Of a DNA stretch of 64,000 nucleotides, positions 20,836 through 32,860 are shown one piece after another. The DNA comes from Choristoneura fumiferana (lineage: Eukaryota > Arthropoda > Insecta > Lepidoptera > Tortricidae), in NCBI RefSeq assembly GCF_025370935.1, contig NC_133473.1, forward strand, positions 19,578,625 to 19,642,624. The letters run 5' to 3'. The notes below the pieces were generated by a model, which saw only the letters and a list, made by a program, of their open reading frames with translations, had not been told where the DNA came from and did no database searches. Every line of letters begins with the position of its first letter. The stretch's first letter is position 1. A program made the translations under genes and the position numbers.

Positions 20836-21499
20836 TGCACTGTCAGTATTCAAATTGACTTCAAATTTGGTATCTACCTATACATTCAATAAGTTAGATG
20901 ACAACAAAAAGTACAGTTAGAAAACAGCTTGTATTAATTTTAACAGAAACTGTATTGACTTCAAGTATAATTTCTTTTTCCCAAAAATAAATATAAATCG
21001 AGAGCGAAACTATTCATCGAAATGTATTTTAATTCTCATTTCTATTCTATGGCAGTCGGCTTTGAAAATAATTCTAAGCCGGGGGTTTCATGGGGAATGC
21101 TGTTAGCGGATTGGCCGTTTCTGGGATATTTTGTTTATTTTGCGTTTTTATTAAGGTCGTGAGGGGGAATTCGTGAAAAGCCCTTCTTAGAAACTTGAGC
21201 TTTTTAGGAAGTTTTTAGGTTTTATTAAAGAACACTCCTTTCGGGTTCGTGTTCCCGTACACACTGTTGTTGTAAACCGTTTAGTAGACAACCGAGGATA
21301 AGCCTTAGCAGATAAACTTTTATTTTTACTCGACGGCGAAGATGCTCAAAAAAAGGGCTATGTTTTTGACCTATATAATATGTACTTACTTCAAGTTTAG
21401 GATATCATCAAAAGTATAAATAGTTTTAATTTAATTATACAGAATTATATTTATAAATAAATCGTATGCATATGCGTGTTACTGTTTTCCTTTGTAACT
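20836..21499. other. Intergenic, no gene seen
   Basis: AT-rich DNA of ordinary composition. GGATTGGCCGTTTCTGGGAT and similar less AT-rich patches carry no frame. Confidence 0.45.
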
Positions 21500-21600
21500 A
21501 AAAGAAAGAAAGAAGACATTTATTCACTAATACGGAATACACACAAACACAATAAAATTTTCACAATTACTTACACACAAATAAACAATATATATATATT
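21500..21600 (-). mobile_element. LINE 3' tail, GAAAGAAAGAA..ATTTATTCAC
   Basis: GAAAGAAAGAAGACATTTAT then TCACTAATACGG is the antisense of a LINE end with AATAAA and a (CTTT)n tail. The same junction recurs at 60008-60045 and, in part, 55258-55290. Confidence 0.4.
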
Positions 21601-22744
21601 TAAACCAAAGGTTTAACCAATTTATTTTGATAAATTATATGTCATTTGACTAATAGCACTAGTTTCACTAAGCAAACGCTGGATTTACACAAATGGCTTT
21701 AATTTGTAAAAAAAAAAAAAGCAAATTTTATGTGCTTTGATTAGAGCTGATCGAGTACATATGGGTAAAAAAAACTAAAACTTTTTAATTTTCCTGATTT
21801 TTTATATTTGGTGTGCTTATATTTTCTTTCCCTTGACTGGTACGGAAACTTCGGTGCACGAGTGTATCTGGCACTATTTCGGTTTCTTTTTAAATAATGT
21901 TAGCAAACCACTTTTGAATAATCCACAGTTGAATGGAGCCGTGCCCAAGTTGGCAAAAGCTCCCATGACCATAACTTCACTTAGTTAATAGAATCCCATT
22001 AAAAATAAATATTCCATCCAGTCATCGGATCCAATCTTGCCAATATTGTCGCTCTCCACCCGAGAATCGAACCTGTAAGTAATCTTTCAATTACAAATTC
22101 AAGTTCCAATTCATTCCAATTAACTTTTACATTGATCTGGGAAATAGGAGTCTCAAAAGTCTTTTTTTATTCAACCGGCAATTTAATGAAAATATCGAGT
22201 GGCTTCGGTTCAGTTTTTACTTTGAACTCCTGTGGTGTCGAAATCATGAATTTGGAATGATTTTTATGCGAGTTAGGTATTTGGATTCTTGACTTATTTG
22301 GGTACTTGTCGATGGGATGAAATAAAATAATTATTTATTATGGCGGGAAAACATTCTTGTAAATAGTAAAGTTTTGTTTGAAATAATGATGACGCTTAAC
22401 TAGAACGACTTGTGAAAGTTATATCAAAATTATATTTTACAAAAAAAAAAACCTTTAATTACGTTGTTAACAGCTCAGTTTTTGATATTCAAATCCAAGA
22501 ATTTCTTAAGCTCTTGTGGAACATATTGTTTGGAAAATAACAAATATTAAACTGTTCAACACATAATAAGAAGGGAACCGTTTCAACTAGTTTTAATCTT
22601 CGCGGAGTATTTTTTTTTTCCAACAGCAAGTACGTTCACAACGGTAGCCGCTCCCCGAATTGCCTCAGGGCGTGTTGCTCGGCTGCGCCTACGCAGAAGC
22701 AACGCGAAGAGTTGTATTACTGCGTCGGTGCTGTTGGAATATCC
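21601..22744. other. Intergenic, no gene seen
   Basis: No recognised repeat. A patch around 22640-22740 (AACGGTAGCCGCTCCCCGAA, GCCTACGCAGAAGCAACGCG) is GC-richer than its surroundings and is open on the minus strand for 77 codons. There is no recognisable domain. Confidence 0.4.
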
Positions 22745-22822
22745 GAATGTGTGTGCGTGCATGCGTGCGTGCTTACGTGTTTCTGTGTTGTGTGTGTCTG
22801 TGTGTCTGTGGTGCATGTGTAG
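22745..22822. repeat. GT-rich microsatellite
   Basis: Interrupted (GT)n/(GTGC)n tract: GTGTGTGCGTGCATGCGTGC ... GTGTGTGTCTGTGTGTCTGT. Confidence 0.8.
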
Positions 22823-22866
22823 TATGATGTGGATGAATGCGGAGCGGTATGGGTATAGAAGTTCTA

Positions 22867-23076
22867 TCCTACTAATATTATAAATGCGAAAGTTTGTAAG
22901 TCTGTTTGTTTGTTATTGCATTACGTCTAAACCGCTGAACCAATTTAGATGACATTGGATATACAGATAATTTGAGTCCCGGGGAAGGACATAGGATTGT
23001 TTTTATTCCGGGAAATTGCATAGTTCGCGCGGGATAGCGATACAAGTACGCGGACGGAGTCGCGCGTAACAGGTAG
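22867..23076 (+). mobile_element. Helitron-like element
   Basis: It starts TCCTACTAATATTATAAATG right after an A and ends CGGACGGAGTCGCGCGTAAC then AGGTAG before T, i.e. a GCG..CGC stem followed by a mutated CTAG. It is non-coding and about 210 bp. Similar to 51331-51571. Confidence 0.75.
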
Positions 23077-23464
23077 TTACCAATATTGTCAAGAGGTTCC
23101 CATTAAGAAAAATGATTTTCTCATTAGTGTAACAGTCCGGGTCGCACTTGTTCGTTCTTATATTTTTTATTACTTATATAAACGAATAGTGGTAAATGAA
23201 GTTTATATGACAAACTCTAAACTCGTAACGCAAAACGTTTCATTCGTTATACTTCACTCCAGCCTGTCCAATTACGAAGTAGCAGTTCTCGACATCAAAA
23301 GATATTCAAGTCTCACTCGCATAGATTAAAAGTTAATCCAATTGCAAACTGAGCTTAAAAAGCTCGTTTTTACCGCTCGTGAGTTTTTTTAACTTCTACA
23401 TTTAAAACTTGTGGAAATTAAATTCAGAGATGACACAAAGACATTTTTCAAATGTAATAAAAGC

Positions 23465-23768
23465 TTCATCATCATCATCATCCCAGCCTATATACGTCCT
23501 ACTGCAGGGCACAGGCCTCCCCTCAGAATGAGAGGGCTTGGGCACTAGTTCTCACGCGGGCCCAGTGCAGATTGGGAACTTCACACACACCATTGAATTG
23601 CTTCGCAGGTTTGTGCAGATTTCCTCACGATGTTTTCTTTCACCGTAAAATTTGAAATGTAATTATCCGCACATGAATTTCAAAAAACTCAGAGGTGCGA
23701 GCCGAGGTTTGAACCCACGATCCTCTGCTTGAGAGACCATAGGTCAAACCACTCGGCCACCACGGCTT
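23465..23768 (-). mobile_element. tRNA-derived SINE, family C
   Basis: On the minus strand it begins with a tRNA-like head, GCCGTGGTGGCCGAGTGGTT followed by a B-box-like GTGGGTTCAAACCTCGGC. It continues through GGGAACTTCCCAATC-type body sequence in inverse (TTGGGAACTTCACACACACC on plus) and ends CAGGGCACAGGCCTCCC / GATGATGATGATG. Pol III A and B boxes are recognisable. Sister copies at 24137, 52693, 59265 and 62221. It resembles the lepidopteran Metulj group (name from memory). Confidence 0.8.
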
Positions 23769-24136
23769 CCGCCAAAAAAAATAGCTTAACGCAATCATAA
23801 AACTGAGGATCAAGTTTTAGTTTAAAGTGTACCTAGAGGTATGTTAAATCAGCATCATCTGCGTTTTACTTTTTTTGAAAAATAAAAGGCCCTTTAGCTA
23901 CATTAATTTTTAGTACACATACTAAAGTTGTATACAAATCTCTAGGCTGGGCTCATAAACCGTTCATGTTGAAGTTGTTGAATAAAGTTTTTTTTTTGCT
24001 TTTTTCTATCTCAGTCGAAAATTATATAAGTAGCTCCTTTCAATTAGCTAGAAAACAAAAAAAAAAACTGAAAAAAAATATTTTATATACTTACTCGATT
24101 GGTTTATTGTTTGTAGGTATCTGCTTATATACGTTC

Positions 24137-24350
24137 ATCATCTAATCATCTTGGTCTATGTTCGTCCCACTGCAGGGCATAGACCTCATCTCAAATGAAA
24201 AGGCTTAGGAAGAAGTTCTCAGACGGGCTCTTTAAAACAAAGTAAAGCTCATGTTAAACTTCAAATTTAAGTAAGCACATAAATTTCGAAAAGCTCTGGA
24301 GCATGTTCCTCTACTTGAGATAGGTCAAACCACTAGGCTTCCACGGTTTA
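24137..24350 (-). mobile_element. tRNA-derived SINE, family C, degraded
   Basis: A shorter copy with internal deletions: TGTTCGTCCCACTGCAGGGC, AAGAAGTTCTCAGACGGGCT, then the remnant of the tRNA-like head TTGAGATAGGTCAAACCACT. Confidence 0.65.
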
Positions 24351-24357
24351 TATTTAC

Positions 24358-24540
24358 TTCATCATCATCATCACGTCACCCGAAAGACGTCCACAGCTGG
24401 ACATAGGCCTCCCCTAAGGCTCTCCACTCAGACCTGCCTTTTTTCTTTCCGCATCCACCGGGATCCCGCGATCTTTACCAGGTTGTCGTTCCATCTTGTG
24501 GAAGGCCTACCGACAGCTCGTCTCCCGGTTCGGTCCGGTT
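24358..24540 (-). mobile_element. LINE C-terminus plus 3' tail
   Basis: ATCATCATCATCACGTCACC, GAAAGACGTCCACAGCTGGA, CCTACCGACAGCTCGTCTCC. This matches the better copy at 61239-61490, whose antisense frame reads GRRAVGRPPTRWSDDLVKIA. Degraded here. Confidence 0.7.
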
Positions 24541-25644
24541 TTATATTTACGTAAGTTAAACTTTTACAAATATCTACTTTACGCTATGTGATATTCTTCC
24601 GAACATTATTGATAGCTTTTACCTACCAGCTTCCGATCCAATAGTGTTCAACACGCAACATTACTCTCCTGACACACTACATCCCTCAACAAATAACCAG
24701 CAGCTCTATTTCCCCGCCAACATACAAAAACAACAATCAATCTATCAATATCGGAATTCCTGAATCCCATCTGAGTGGAAGTCAAAAATTCACAAGTCTT
24801 CTAAAAGATTACGGCCCACTGGCATTGTTTGCCGCAAGTAATATGTCAACGTCACCATTACTCATTGTGATACCTCGAATCACAGCAATCCGAGAGATAA
24901 ACATTTACTTAGGGCTCACTATTTTAATGTTATATCATATTTGACAGGACATATCAGTTACAAATTTCAGACCTTTACTCCAGATGTTTTTAAACCAAGT
25001 AATAACTTTTCTGTCCAAGGAATCATCCCTGCACCTGTCCCGGCTACAATATGCACAGGTACAATAAAAAAAATGGTGTCTAATCGAAGGTACTTCACAT
25101 TTTTTCAGATTTTTTTTCTTTTGTTAATTTAAAAGTATTTCGTGACTAGCTAATCCGCCACTCCTTGGAATAAAGTTTTTACAATACTTAATTATTATTC
25201 TTAGATAAACGTGGTTCAAAGCCCCTATTTACACAGCACAAACTTGTAGAAATAATCTTTTCCTAACTACATAAAGATTTACACGTGAGGTTCTGATTGT
25301 TATAAAAATATTGCATGATGATAAGAGAGTGAAGTTGTTAACCCGTATATTTCAGTAGGTCGTTGGGCTAGTTTTATTAAATACCCTTGTACCTTAGTCT
25401 CTGAAGTTTTATAATCAAAAATTGTAAACTGCCTCAAAACTCAGTCATTTAAGTAAATGGGTCATCATGCATAGATTTCATTGTCGTATATGTGACATAA
25501 TAATATTTCGTTTAAATCTGTGACCCTTCACTAAGGAGTGCCCTTACTTACTCACACTTCAAATATGTGAAACATCCCATCTTTGTTTGAACACGTTTCA
25601 TTTCAAGCAATGCACTGTTATTGAAACATTATGCAAATATTAGA
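24541..25644. other. Intergenic, no gene seen
   Basis: No recognised repeat or coding signature. A 63-codon plus frame at 24941-25132 has no domain. Confidence 0.45.
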
Positions 25645-25830
25645 AATCATCGTCACCATCATACCAGCCGTAAAATTATCCACTGTTGCACATAGACCTC
25701 CGTTGGAAGCAGCCTGCATTCATCGTGAACCCGCGGCTTTAACCAGGGCATCCTTCTATCTTGTCTACGCTGCGCTTTCCGATTCGCGGTCCCCACTCGA
25801 AAAACTTTTCGGCCCTATCGGCCATCTGTT
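25645..25830 (-). mobile_element. LINE C-terminus plus 3' tail, degraded
   Basis: CACATAGACCTCCGTTGGAA, GCAGCCTGCATTCATCGTGA, ACCCGCGGCTTTAACCAGGG and CGATTCGCGGTCCCCACTCG in order mark another copy of the 7715/15940 LINE end. Confidence 0.7.
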
Positions 25831-26344
25831 CTCCGTGTATGCACTTCAAGTTATAACTTGCATGAAGCTTCCACTATACATAATTTTCCCAACTCTGGCT
25901 TACATTAACGTATATTAACTGTCAAAATAGCGGCACTCAGTCCTAACACAAGCTGGCTTAGTTCTAAGACTTAAAAATTCTCTTCCCGTAAATTCAATTA
26001 CAGCTCGCAAGATCCTTAGAGGGATCTCAAAACAAAGGAAAGGATTACACATAGAACAAGGGGATGAAGAGATACTGGCGCTCCCGCTCGTCTTTTAATT
26101 AGAGAGAACCTAATTATTTCACTGTACAGGAATCTGACAGAAAGTGTGATTATTTTCCATGTGTGATAACGATACATTGGAAAGGGCTTTTCGATATTGA
26201 GGTAATTTCTTAGGAATTTCATTTGAGGAAAGATAATGAATTGTCTAAAATTACTTAATACCTGTTTTGTTGACAAACTATAAAACAGTCTTGTTTACCA
26301 CAAGCAAAATCTCTCTCCAAGCAGATGTGGTTAGCAATATTGTT
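25831..26344. other. Intergenic, no gene seen
   Basis: No recognised repeat or coding signature. Confidence 0.45.
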
Positions 26345-26630
26345 AACATGCGCTAACCGAAAATACAAACTGAAACATGTAGGTATGTACAGAAAAACCA
26401 AAAAAAGAGACCAGCGTTGGGAATCGAACCAGGTCCTCAGCATTCCGTGCTGCGTGTTACACCTCTACACTACCACTGAACAGGAGTACAGACACAAATA
26501 TCTTCTATGCATCATATATTATCTCAGCTTATTTGTTTTCTTATTTAGTCACTTAAGCAGCGACACTAGCGACATCTATGTTGTAGCCTTCATCGAGAAA
26601 CTTTCAACACTCCATTGGAACTAACCACTC
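26345..26630 (-). mobile_element. tRNA-derived SINE, family B
   Basis: On plus, ACCAGCGTTGGGAATCGAAC then CAGGTCCTCAGCATTCCGTG is the antisense of a tRNA-like B box (GGTTCGATTCCCAACGC). TGTTACACCTCTACACTACC covers the A-box side. Upstream of the head in SINE orientation is CATAGATGTCGCTAGTGTCG. It closely matches the copy at 40606-40850. Confidence 0.75.
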
Positions 26631-27185
26631 ACCCGAACAAGAGATGTCGCTATTAAGCAATCAAATTAAGATTGTATCGTAAAAATCTATATCGATATCT
26701 ATTTTTCACTTTGTGTTTTTGATATGGATTTTACGGGATGACCGTAAAAGTAACAAAATTTGGTGTTGAAATAAAAAAAAAACAAAAATTACTTAAAATC
26801 AATGCAAGTCAAATAAAAGTTCGAAATATTTAATCACCGTAAACATCCCTTATTGAATATCCCTTTTACTAAGTAACTAATTTTCCTTTAATTAATTTAC
26901 CAATATTTTAAATGCGTATCTTTTTTAGTATCTTTATCTATCTATTTCTGTTACCTCTTTATGCTTACACTGGTAAAAATAAAATACAACATTTGGTATG
27001 TTGACAGTTTGAGAGCTTGGAAAGAACACAATGTAGCCAAAAAATTAGGATTCTCGCGGGATAGCAATACACAATTCTTCGCAAACAGAGTTGCAGGCAA
27101 CTGCTAATGTGTAAAAAAAACTTATCGCAGTGAAAGTACCCATATAAATTCAATGTTTTTATTTTTTTTACATTTTACGTAATAC
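26631..27185. other. Intergenic with a Helitron 3' fragment
   Basis: ATTCTCGCGGGATAGCAATA then CACAATTCTTCGCAAACAGA at 27048-27087 is the 3' part of the Helitron-like family, with a decayed end (GCAACTGCTAATG). The rest is AT-rich with no gene. Confidence 0.4.
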
Positions 27186-27345
27186 TGTGATTGACCCCTA
27201 TCCCACCTGTCGAAAAGTGCAGAAGAGGTCAAGTGAGCTACATTAGTTAAAACAGCTTAATACACAGACTACCCTCGAAGAGCCCTGGTTGTATCTATCT
27301 GAAAATACAGACGACGGTAGCGAAGTCCATTCAAAGCAGTTCGCA
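27186..27345 (-). mobile_element. LINE 3' end (GTCGTCTGTATTTTC family)
   Basis: On the minus strand: CTACCGTCGTCTGTATTTTC, AGATAGATACAACCAGGGCT, CTTCGAGGGTAGTC, ending in CAGGTGGGATAGG. The sense copy at 55855-56025 has the same order. This is a LINE 3' UTR without coding. Confidence 0.65.
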
Positions 27346-27786
27346 TTATGAAAGATGAAACACCTTTGTGCAGACTAATAGAACACTAACTACATAAGAT
27401 CAAAACAAGTATCGAGTTACTTCTTCCATTTTCAAAAGAAGCTTATATCTGTCTTTACAATTTCAACGCTCAAATACGATCATTAGCGGCTTGAAGGCCA
27501 GCTTATTAAAGAAACACCTCGCAAAAATAATTAGGGACCTTATCAAAGGGCCGCACCTAGATGTCATACAGTCTTGAGTCTAGGTTTCCAACTACCCACT
27601 TTAAGGTGTAAAAGCGAATCGGAACGTTTGAAGTTTCAGAGGGGAGTTTTGAGTCTCGCCAGACGCACAGAGTGACACTTCAAACTTCAAAGAGTACGAT
27701 TACGGCGCATGTTCGTAAAGGGAGTAGCTTGTGACGCAGTCTTAAGAAATTAGATCTGTTAGAATTTTTAATTTTTAATAATATTA
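27346..27786. other. Intergenic, no gene seen
   Basis: No recognised repeat or coding signature. Confidence 0.4.
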
Positions 27787-28110
27787 ATGTGTACTAGCCT
27801 TTACTCGCAGCGCACGCAAAAACAATTAGACCTTACAATTTAATTTAAATTCCGGGATTCCGCAAAATATCCCGTGGGAATTTACAAAAAGTACAAAGTG
27901 AATTTTACTAACTTTGCATAAAAAATATTTAATCTCAACGGTTGAAATTTTGTGATTTTATCCCGATTCAATGGGAATTTTGATATAAAAAGTAGTTTGT
28001 GCGTTCTTTCAGACTTTCAGCTACCTATCTCCATTCCAAATTTCGTCATATGGATGTCCTGAGATTTGCATATAATATCGACTTACGAGGTTTGAAGACT
28101 AATTAATACA
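27787..28110 (-). mobile_element. Helitron-like element, decayed antisense copy
   Basis: GTACTAGCCTTTACTCGCAG (reverse of a CTAGTAC end), TATCCCGTGGGAATTTACAA and GATAAAAAGTAGTTTGTGCG-like blocks, then CTACCTATCTCCATTCCAAA then TTTCGTCA, match the internal order of the family. The head at 28100 is gone. Confidence 0.5.
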
Positions 28111-29118
28111 TCATAAGATTTTTTGTGCAAGAAATAAACAAAATAAATTAAACTAATCATACTATTACTACACTAGGAGACAGGGAATATTAAAGGCTTT
28201 TTATTTATTTTTTTATTTAAGATTTTTTGTGATCTTAAGTTAAGGTTTTTTTTTGATTAATTAAGAATCATTTCATTTCGTAAAAATGCGAAATTTCAAT
28301 TAAACTGCCCGAAGTTGTTATTGACGCGAACGAAGCCACGCATAGAGCCTAGTTAAACAAACAGCTGTTTATCACAATACATGCCATTATACATATTTGA
28401 TATTACACAGCCTCTACAGAATAAACATTTAATACTTACCTAAGGAGCTAGGTCCGTAATACATGCATTCATGCACTATTTACCCTCATTGCCGCATTTA
28501 CCTCAGCTTACCTTACCTTAATTTCATGCATGTAATAGCCTTGTCAGCCTTGCACGGGCGATGTTGGCAACACCAAGTACCTACTGTTATTGTTGGCTTT
28601 ACTTAGGAGATGTTACCACGCTGATTTATAGCTAAACTAACACAGAAACGACGTTATACTACCAAATTTTTTATTTTAATATTTTGGAGCCGTAATAAAA
28701 TAGGTATTGTTAGAAACGCACAAGTTTTACTTTTTGTTCTTATTTAATAAAAAAAAACTAAGAATATATTTGTTGAGCATCTACCAAATAATTTACTGTT
28801 AGGTATATTATTTTACCTTGCTTTTCTAACACCAAAAATAATAATTTATAAATAAATAACAAATAAGGAAAGAAAATCATCTGGTTCTCATTGTTGTTAA
28901 TTTCCTGATGACGCATTACATGTTGAAGGAGTAACTTTTTTTCGAAAAAAAAATTTTTTTTGATCTGATATGTATTTATTCCGGTCTTCTTAAAATGATG
29001 TACGCAAAACTTCATGGCAATCGGTTCAGTAGTTAAGGCATGAAAACGGATCAAACAGACAAATAAACTATTTGTAATTATTAGTAACGATAAAGATAAA
29101 GAAGTAAGGATGTATTTC
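28111..29118. other. Intergenic, no gene seen
   Basis: TTCATGGCAATCGGTTCAGT at about 29010 is typical of dispersed non-coding repeats. The 98-codon minus frame over 28758-29054 has no domain. Confidence 0.4.
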
Positions 29119-29285
29119 TCACTAATTATAAATGCGGAAGTTTGTATGTATTTAATAGTTACTCGATGATGCTAAAACGAATTGATGGATTTTATGAGAT
29201 ATTTGTATGTAGATAGCGGAAATAAATTTAGAAAAAAAACAAAGGCTACTTTTTATTACGATAATCCTACGAGATTAACGAATGC
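29119..29285 (+). mobile_element. Helitron-like element, 3' truncated
   Basis: It starts TCACTAATTATAAATGCGGA and keeps the first ~165 bases (AGGCTACTTTTTATTACG included). The CTAG end is missing. Confidence 0.6.
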
Positions 29286-31140
29286 AAAATCTTAAATAAT
29301 ATTTAAAAAAATATGTGGGTTTCTTAAAAAACGTAAATGAAGTTCGCGGTATATTTTTCGAGAATTCCAATTTTAATTTAGTAAAAGCTTGTTTGACACA
29401 AGTGCGCACCTTCTTTCTTTTATTAAACTGCCTGTTCATATGTCTGCGAATTCCTAGACCTTGCAAAGATACCTCATAAATCTTCGAACTCAAAAATAAT
29501 TAAACTTTAATCACTTTTCTATTTCACGCCGGGAGCCTTTGTACCCTTCTTAATTGATATTGCGTCATAACCGGAACGATACCAACACCTTGGATTATAC
29601 CCCAATTCTAACACCCTTTCCTAGTGCAAAATTCCGTGGCAATCTCCAATTATCATTTCAAACATTGGGGGGATTAATTAAATTCCACTCTTGTTTGAAT
29701 CGGAATCGAAGGGGGCCCGTAATAAAGTGTGTGTTAAATCGTTTTGCGAATTGGTTCGTATGCAACGCTATTCTGTTTGCCTTTATTGCGTTGCACCCCT
29801 GTTTCGCGTTGGGGTTGCTTATGAAGTTGGAGCTGAAATTGACCGTGAATTGGTCTCATCGCGGATGTGGATATGCGGGAAATTTCTATGACGTCGTCAA
29901 GGTCGGAATATGATTTATTGTAATTGGAGTAGATAACTTAGCACTTGTATAGATTTTTTAAATTGTATCTACACGGAAATTATTCTTACGGGGATAAAAG
30001 CTTAAAAACCCATACGGGTGCTAAGTTATCGACTCTAAATCAAATTTTGCTGTTATGCTGCTTGGGATGCGCATAAAATATCAAATTTAGTCTGTATTTG
30101 TTTTTCGAAAATATATTTTTCACTACTCATGCTCGTAAATTTCGTGTTTATGCTGGATCTAGGCGACATAAAATGACTTTTTATGCTCTAGTACATAAAG
30201 TAAAATTTTCGTCTAAGACCAAGGTAATCAGGTAAAAACAGCCACAAAGAAGAAGTTTCTACATATATTTTTTTAATAATTTTAATTTATATTAAACTAA
30301 AAATCAATCAAATCAATCAAAATAGATCAATAAAATTAAAAATATATAATTATAATAGTAATGCGTGAACATTTTTTTCTACTGTTGCTATTTCATTTCC
30401 TCGCCATCGAAGTGGAAAGCAAAGTGTAAAACTCGAGCATTAAACCCATTTTCCTCTCGACATGTCTATCCTCCCTCGCCGTACCAGCTCGGGTGGCTAT
30501 TTGAGCGTCTCGGGTAAAACGGCTCGTTTATGCTCTTGTTGTACAATCTACTACTGAATTGCCATACAAGATGACTAATATTCGATCTTTAGTGCATTCC
30601 AAATTAAAAATAGTGACACAAAGAACTACGATGCAAGTTTTGAGAATTTTTTGAAGACCCGTAATTTCGATTCGACTGGCAGATCTACATAATAGTAGAC
30701 ATAAGCAAAGCTAGGGGTAAAAACTGTTTAAGATATAAAGTTCTAATGAAATACAGACGAAGTTGTGACCAGCAGCTATGAAGCGTAAATATGCCTTCCA
30801 TAGGAGTAAAATAAACAGGAAATCGTATCGCAAAGCATCTATAAATTACCATGAAAGCCCAAAATAAACAACGCCAAGACCAGCAAGCACAAACAGAAAA
30901 CGTTCATAAATATTTAATGCCGTTTCACAAACTTAATGTTATTCATATAACTAAAGAAAGGTTTCATTAAAATAGGAGAGGATCTGCCTGGAGGGCTTTT
31001 GGATCAATAAAAAACTAATTGGGGAGGTCCGGCTATTACAAAGGCTTGTAAACAGGCAAAATACATTTTCATAGGCTGAACGGGCCTAAGCTTTGAGATT
31101 TATACAGTTCGAGATGAATTGGAAGGGTAGATGGGGAATT
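29286..31140. other. Intergenic, no supported gene
   Basis: 29540-29920 is open on plus for 119 codons (29554-29913) but reads without any domain, lacks splice sites and overlaps a second open frame, so I leave it uncalled. Around 30380-30560 is a less AT-rich block (AAAACTCGAGCATTAAACCC, GTACCAGCTCGGGTGGCTAT) that I suspect is a dispersed or conserved sequence. Confidence 0.4.
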
Positions 31141-31479
31141 TTAATATTCAATAGCAATGCCAAGATCCTTGAACCTTTTGACCATTAAAGGTTGCTTATT
31201 TTGCGTTGGCCTGGTTTGATTGAACAGTACACTGTGACGAAGTTTCTCAATTGGAAGAAATCTTTTGAAAAACTGTTTTTGCAGGCAGTTATTTTTTGAG
31301 AGTTCCATAGACTTACAAGGAACTCGTCTAAGTTCGTCATGAAACGTCGGAAATTTGCCATGTTTGATAGAAAGAAAGAAAATAAAGGAAGAGAAGAGCA
31401 GAAGTATTTCTTTCTTTCTTTCTTTCAGTTTCCGTGGGATTGCTATAAATGAATTCTTCGTAGACGGAGTCGCGGGCAA
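31141..31479 (-). CDS. 112-codon open frame of unknown nature
   Basis: The longest minus-strand frame in this part. Its C-terminal half (HGKFPTFHDELRRVPCKSME ... RTRPTQNKQPLMVKRF-like) is not low complexity, while the N-terminal part overlaps a (TTTC)n tract and a Helitron 3' scrap (TTCCGTGGGATTGCTATAAA then GACGGAGTCGCGGGCAACAG). I recognise no family. It is most likely a fragment of a transposable-element ORF or a chance frame; it is listed so the reader knows it was seen. Confidence 0.15.
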   Translation of the reverse strand: MPATPSTKNSFIAIPRKLKERKKEILLLFSSFIFFLSIKHGKFPTFHDELRRVPCKSMELSKNNCLQKQFFKRFLPIEKLRHSVLFNQTRPTQNKQPLMVKRFKDLGIAIEY

Positions 31480-31566
31480 CAGTTAGTTAACGATATGTTA
31501 AAATCGAGCAAGACTCTTTTGAACTTAAGAAGGTGAATACCATTATTGGTTAAAATGAAGTAATTC

Positions 31567-31802
31567 GACGACCTGATGGCCAAGTGGTTAGAGAACCTGA
31601 CTATAAAGCTTGAGGTTCCGGGTTTGATCCCCGGTCGGGACAGATATTTGTGTGAATAAATACAAGTTTGTTCTCGAATCTGGGACGTTTAATTTGTATT
31701 TAAGTATGTATTTATTTATATAAGTATGTTTATCCGTTGCCCAGTACCCATAGAACAAGCTTTGCTTAGTTTGCGACTAGGTCAATTGGTGTCAATTGTC
31801 CC
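31567..31802 (+). mobile_element. tRNA-derived SINE, family A
   Basis: It starts ACGACCTGATGGCCAAGTGG then TTAGAGAACCTGACTA (A-box region of a tRNA). The B box GGGTTTGATCCCCGGTCGGG follows, then the body AGATATTTGTGTGAATAAAT, CCGTTGCCCAGTACCCATAG, AACAAGCTTTGCTTAGTTTG and GTCAATTGTCCCC. Pol III promoter boxes are in the expected order and spacing. Antisense sisters at 39097, 48769, 58735 and a piece at 33300. Confidence 0.85.
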
Positions 31803-31881
31803 CAGAAAAAAAATGTATGGCAATATATATTTTATAACTTGAATTAATATATAAATTATATGTCATTTTATTAGCTTATTT

Positions 31882-31925
31882 AAAAAAACCGGCCAAGTGC
31901 GAGTCAGACCCGAGCACTAAGGATA
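31882..31925 (-). mobile_element. GGGTTCCG element, terminal scrap
   Basis: AAAAAAACCGGCCAAGTGCG then AGTCAGACCCGAGCAC is one end of the 8489 family, then homology stops. Confidence 0.5.
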
Positions 31926-32194
31926 CAAATACAAAAATAAAAATACAAATAACTTTTCTCAAACATGCTATTTAATGTTTATGTTGTGTTCCATAAAACA
32001 GGATTCAAAATATACTGTTGCAGGCCTAGGCCTGCAAGACAACAGTCTTTAGCTTCAATGCAAAACGTCAAATATCCACGATAAAGGCCATTACACATAC
32101 TCGGCCTCTTTCTTTCCCGGCCTCTGCAGTAATGTACTATTATTTCCGTAATCTCTAAAAATCAAAGTGACACGGTACGGTATGATACATAATA

Positions 32195-32322
32195 CTAGCA
32201 ACTCACTCCGGCTTCGCACTGATGTAGTTTTTGGGAAATGGACGCTAAAATTGTGGAGAGCTTTATACTACACACTTTTTTTTAAAATTATAACTAAGTA
32301 GAGCCGAAGCGGGTCGCTAGTT
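32195..32322. repeat. Inverted pair of Helitron-like 3' ends
   Basis: The left side ACTAGCAACTCACTCCGGCT then TCGCAC and the right side GCCGAAGCGGGTCGCTAGT are inverted versions of one Helitron-type 3' terminus (..CTAGT). They enclose ~85 bases (GGGAAATGGACGCTAAAATT). Confidence 0.5.
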
Positions 32323-32639
32323 CACCATAATTTGAAGAGAAAATTGGCAGGGGGTTGTTTGATGTTTACAATTAGCGGAAAAATACCCATTTTACTTTGC
32401 ATTACATTGCGATGTAAATGTTTAAAAATTATTTATTGCCACGACAGCAGTATTTGTATTATTATCTTTTACACTGAGCCACGTCACTTCTTCCTTGTCT
32501 ATGGTTTTAATTTTTTTATTTTTATTTTTTCTCTGTCTGACTGGGGCAAAGGAACTGGCTCATGCATACATGTTTATTTAACGTTTGGGCTCCACAGAAA
32601 ACCAGCGTTACTGCAGATAATGTGCGGCAACACATGCTG

Positions 32640-32860
32640 AGTGGAGACCCTTTTTGGTATCCTGCCGTGTCGCCAAGTAACATAGTTTTAGTGCTAGTTC
32701 TAGTCTTAGTTTTAGATGGTACTTATGGAGCCAAAATAAACCTTTCTTTTTTCTTTCTTTCGATGTTCGATTGATCACTTCCAACTCCTTCGCTATACGG
32801 CCTAGCAATGTAGTATTGCAACTTGCACAATTTCTCTTGCAAGTCTAAACAGGGCTTAAG
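32640..32860. mobile_element. LINE 3' end plus half of a foldback repeat
   Basis: The (TTAGTTCTAG)-like tract at 32685-32715 followed by GGAGCCAAAATAAACCTTTC looks like a LINE end with an AATAAA signal. From 32806, AATGTAGTATTGCAACTTGC then ACAATTTCTCTTGCAAGTCT repeats one arm of the foldback at 59095-59217. Confidence 0.4.

Noticed and set aside
29554..29913. 119-codon plus-strand frame in a GC-richer patch
   Set aside because: No signal peptide, domain or splice sites, and a second frame is equally open over the same bases. It is not enough for a gene call.
31567..31640. tRNA gene
   Set aside because: A and B boxes are present but it continues into the ~235 bp SINE body with four relatives in the window; the acceptor stem does not close. 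It is a SINE head, not a functional tRNA gene.
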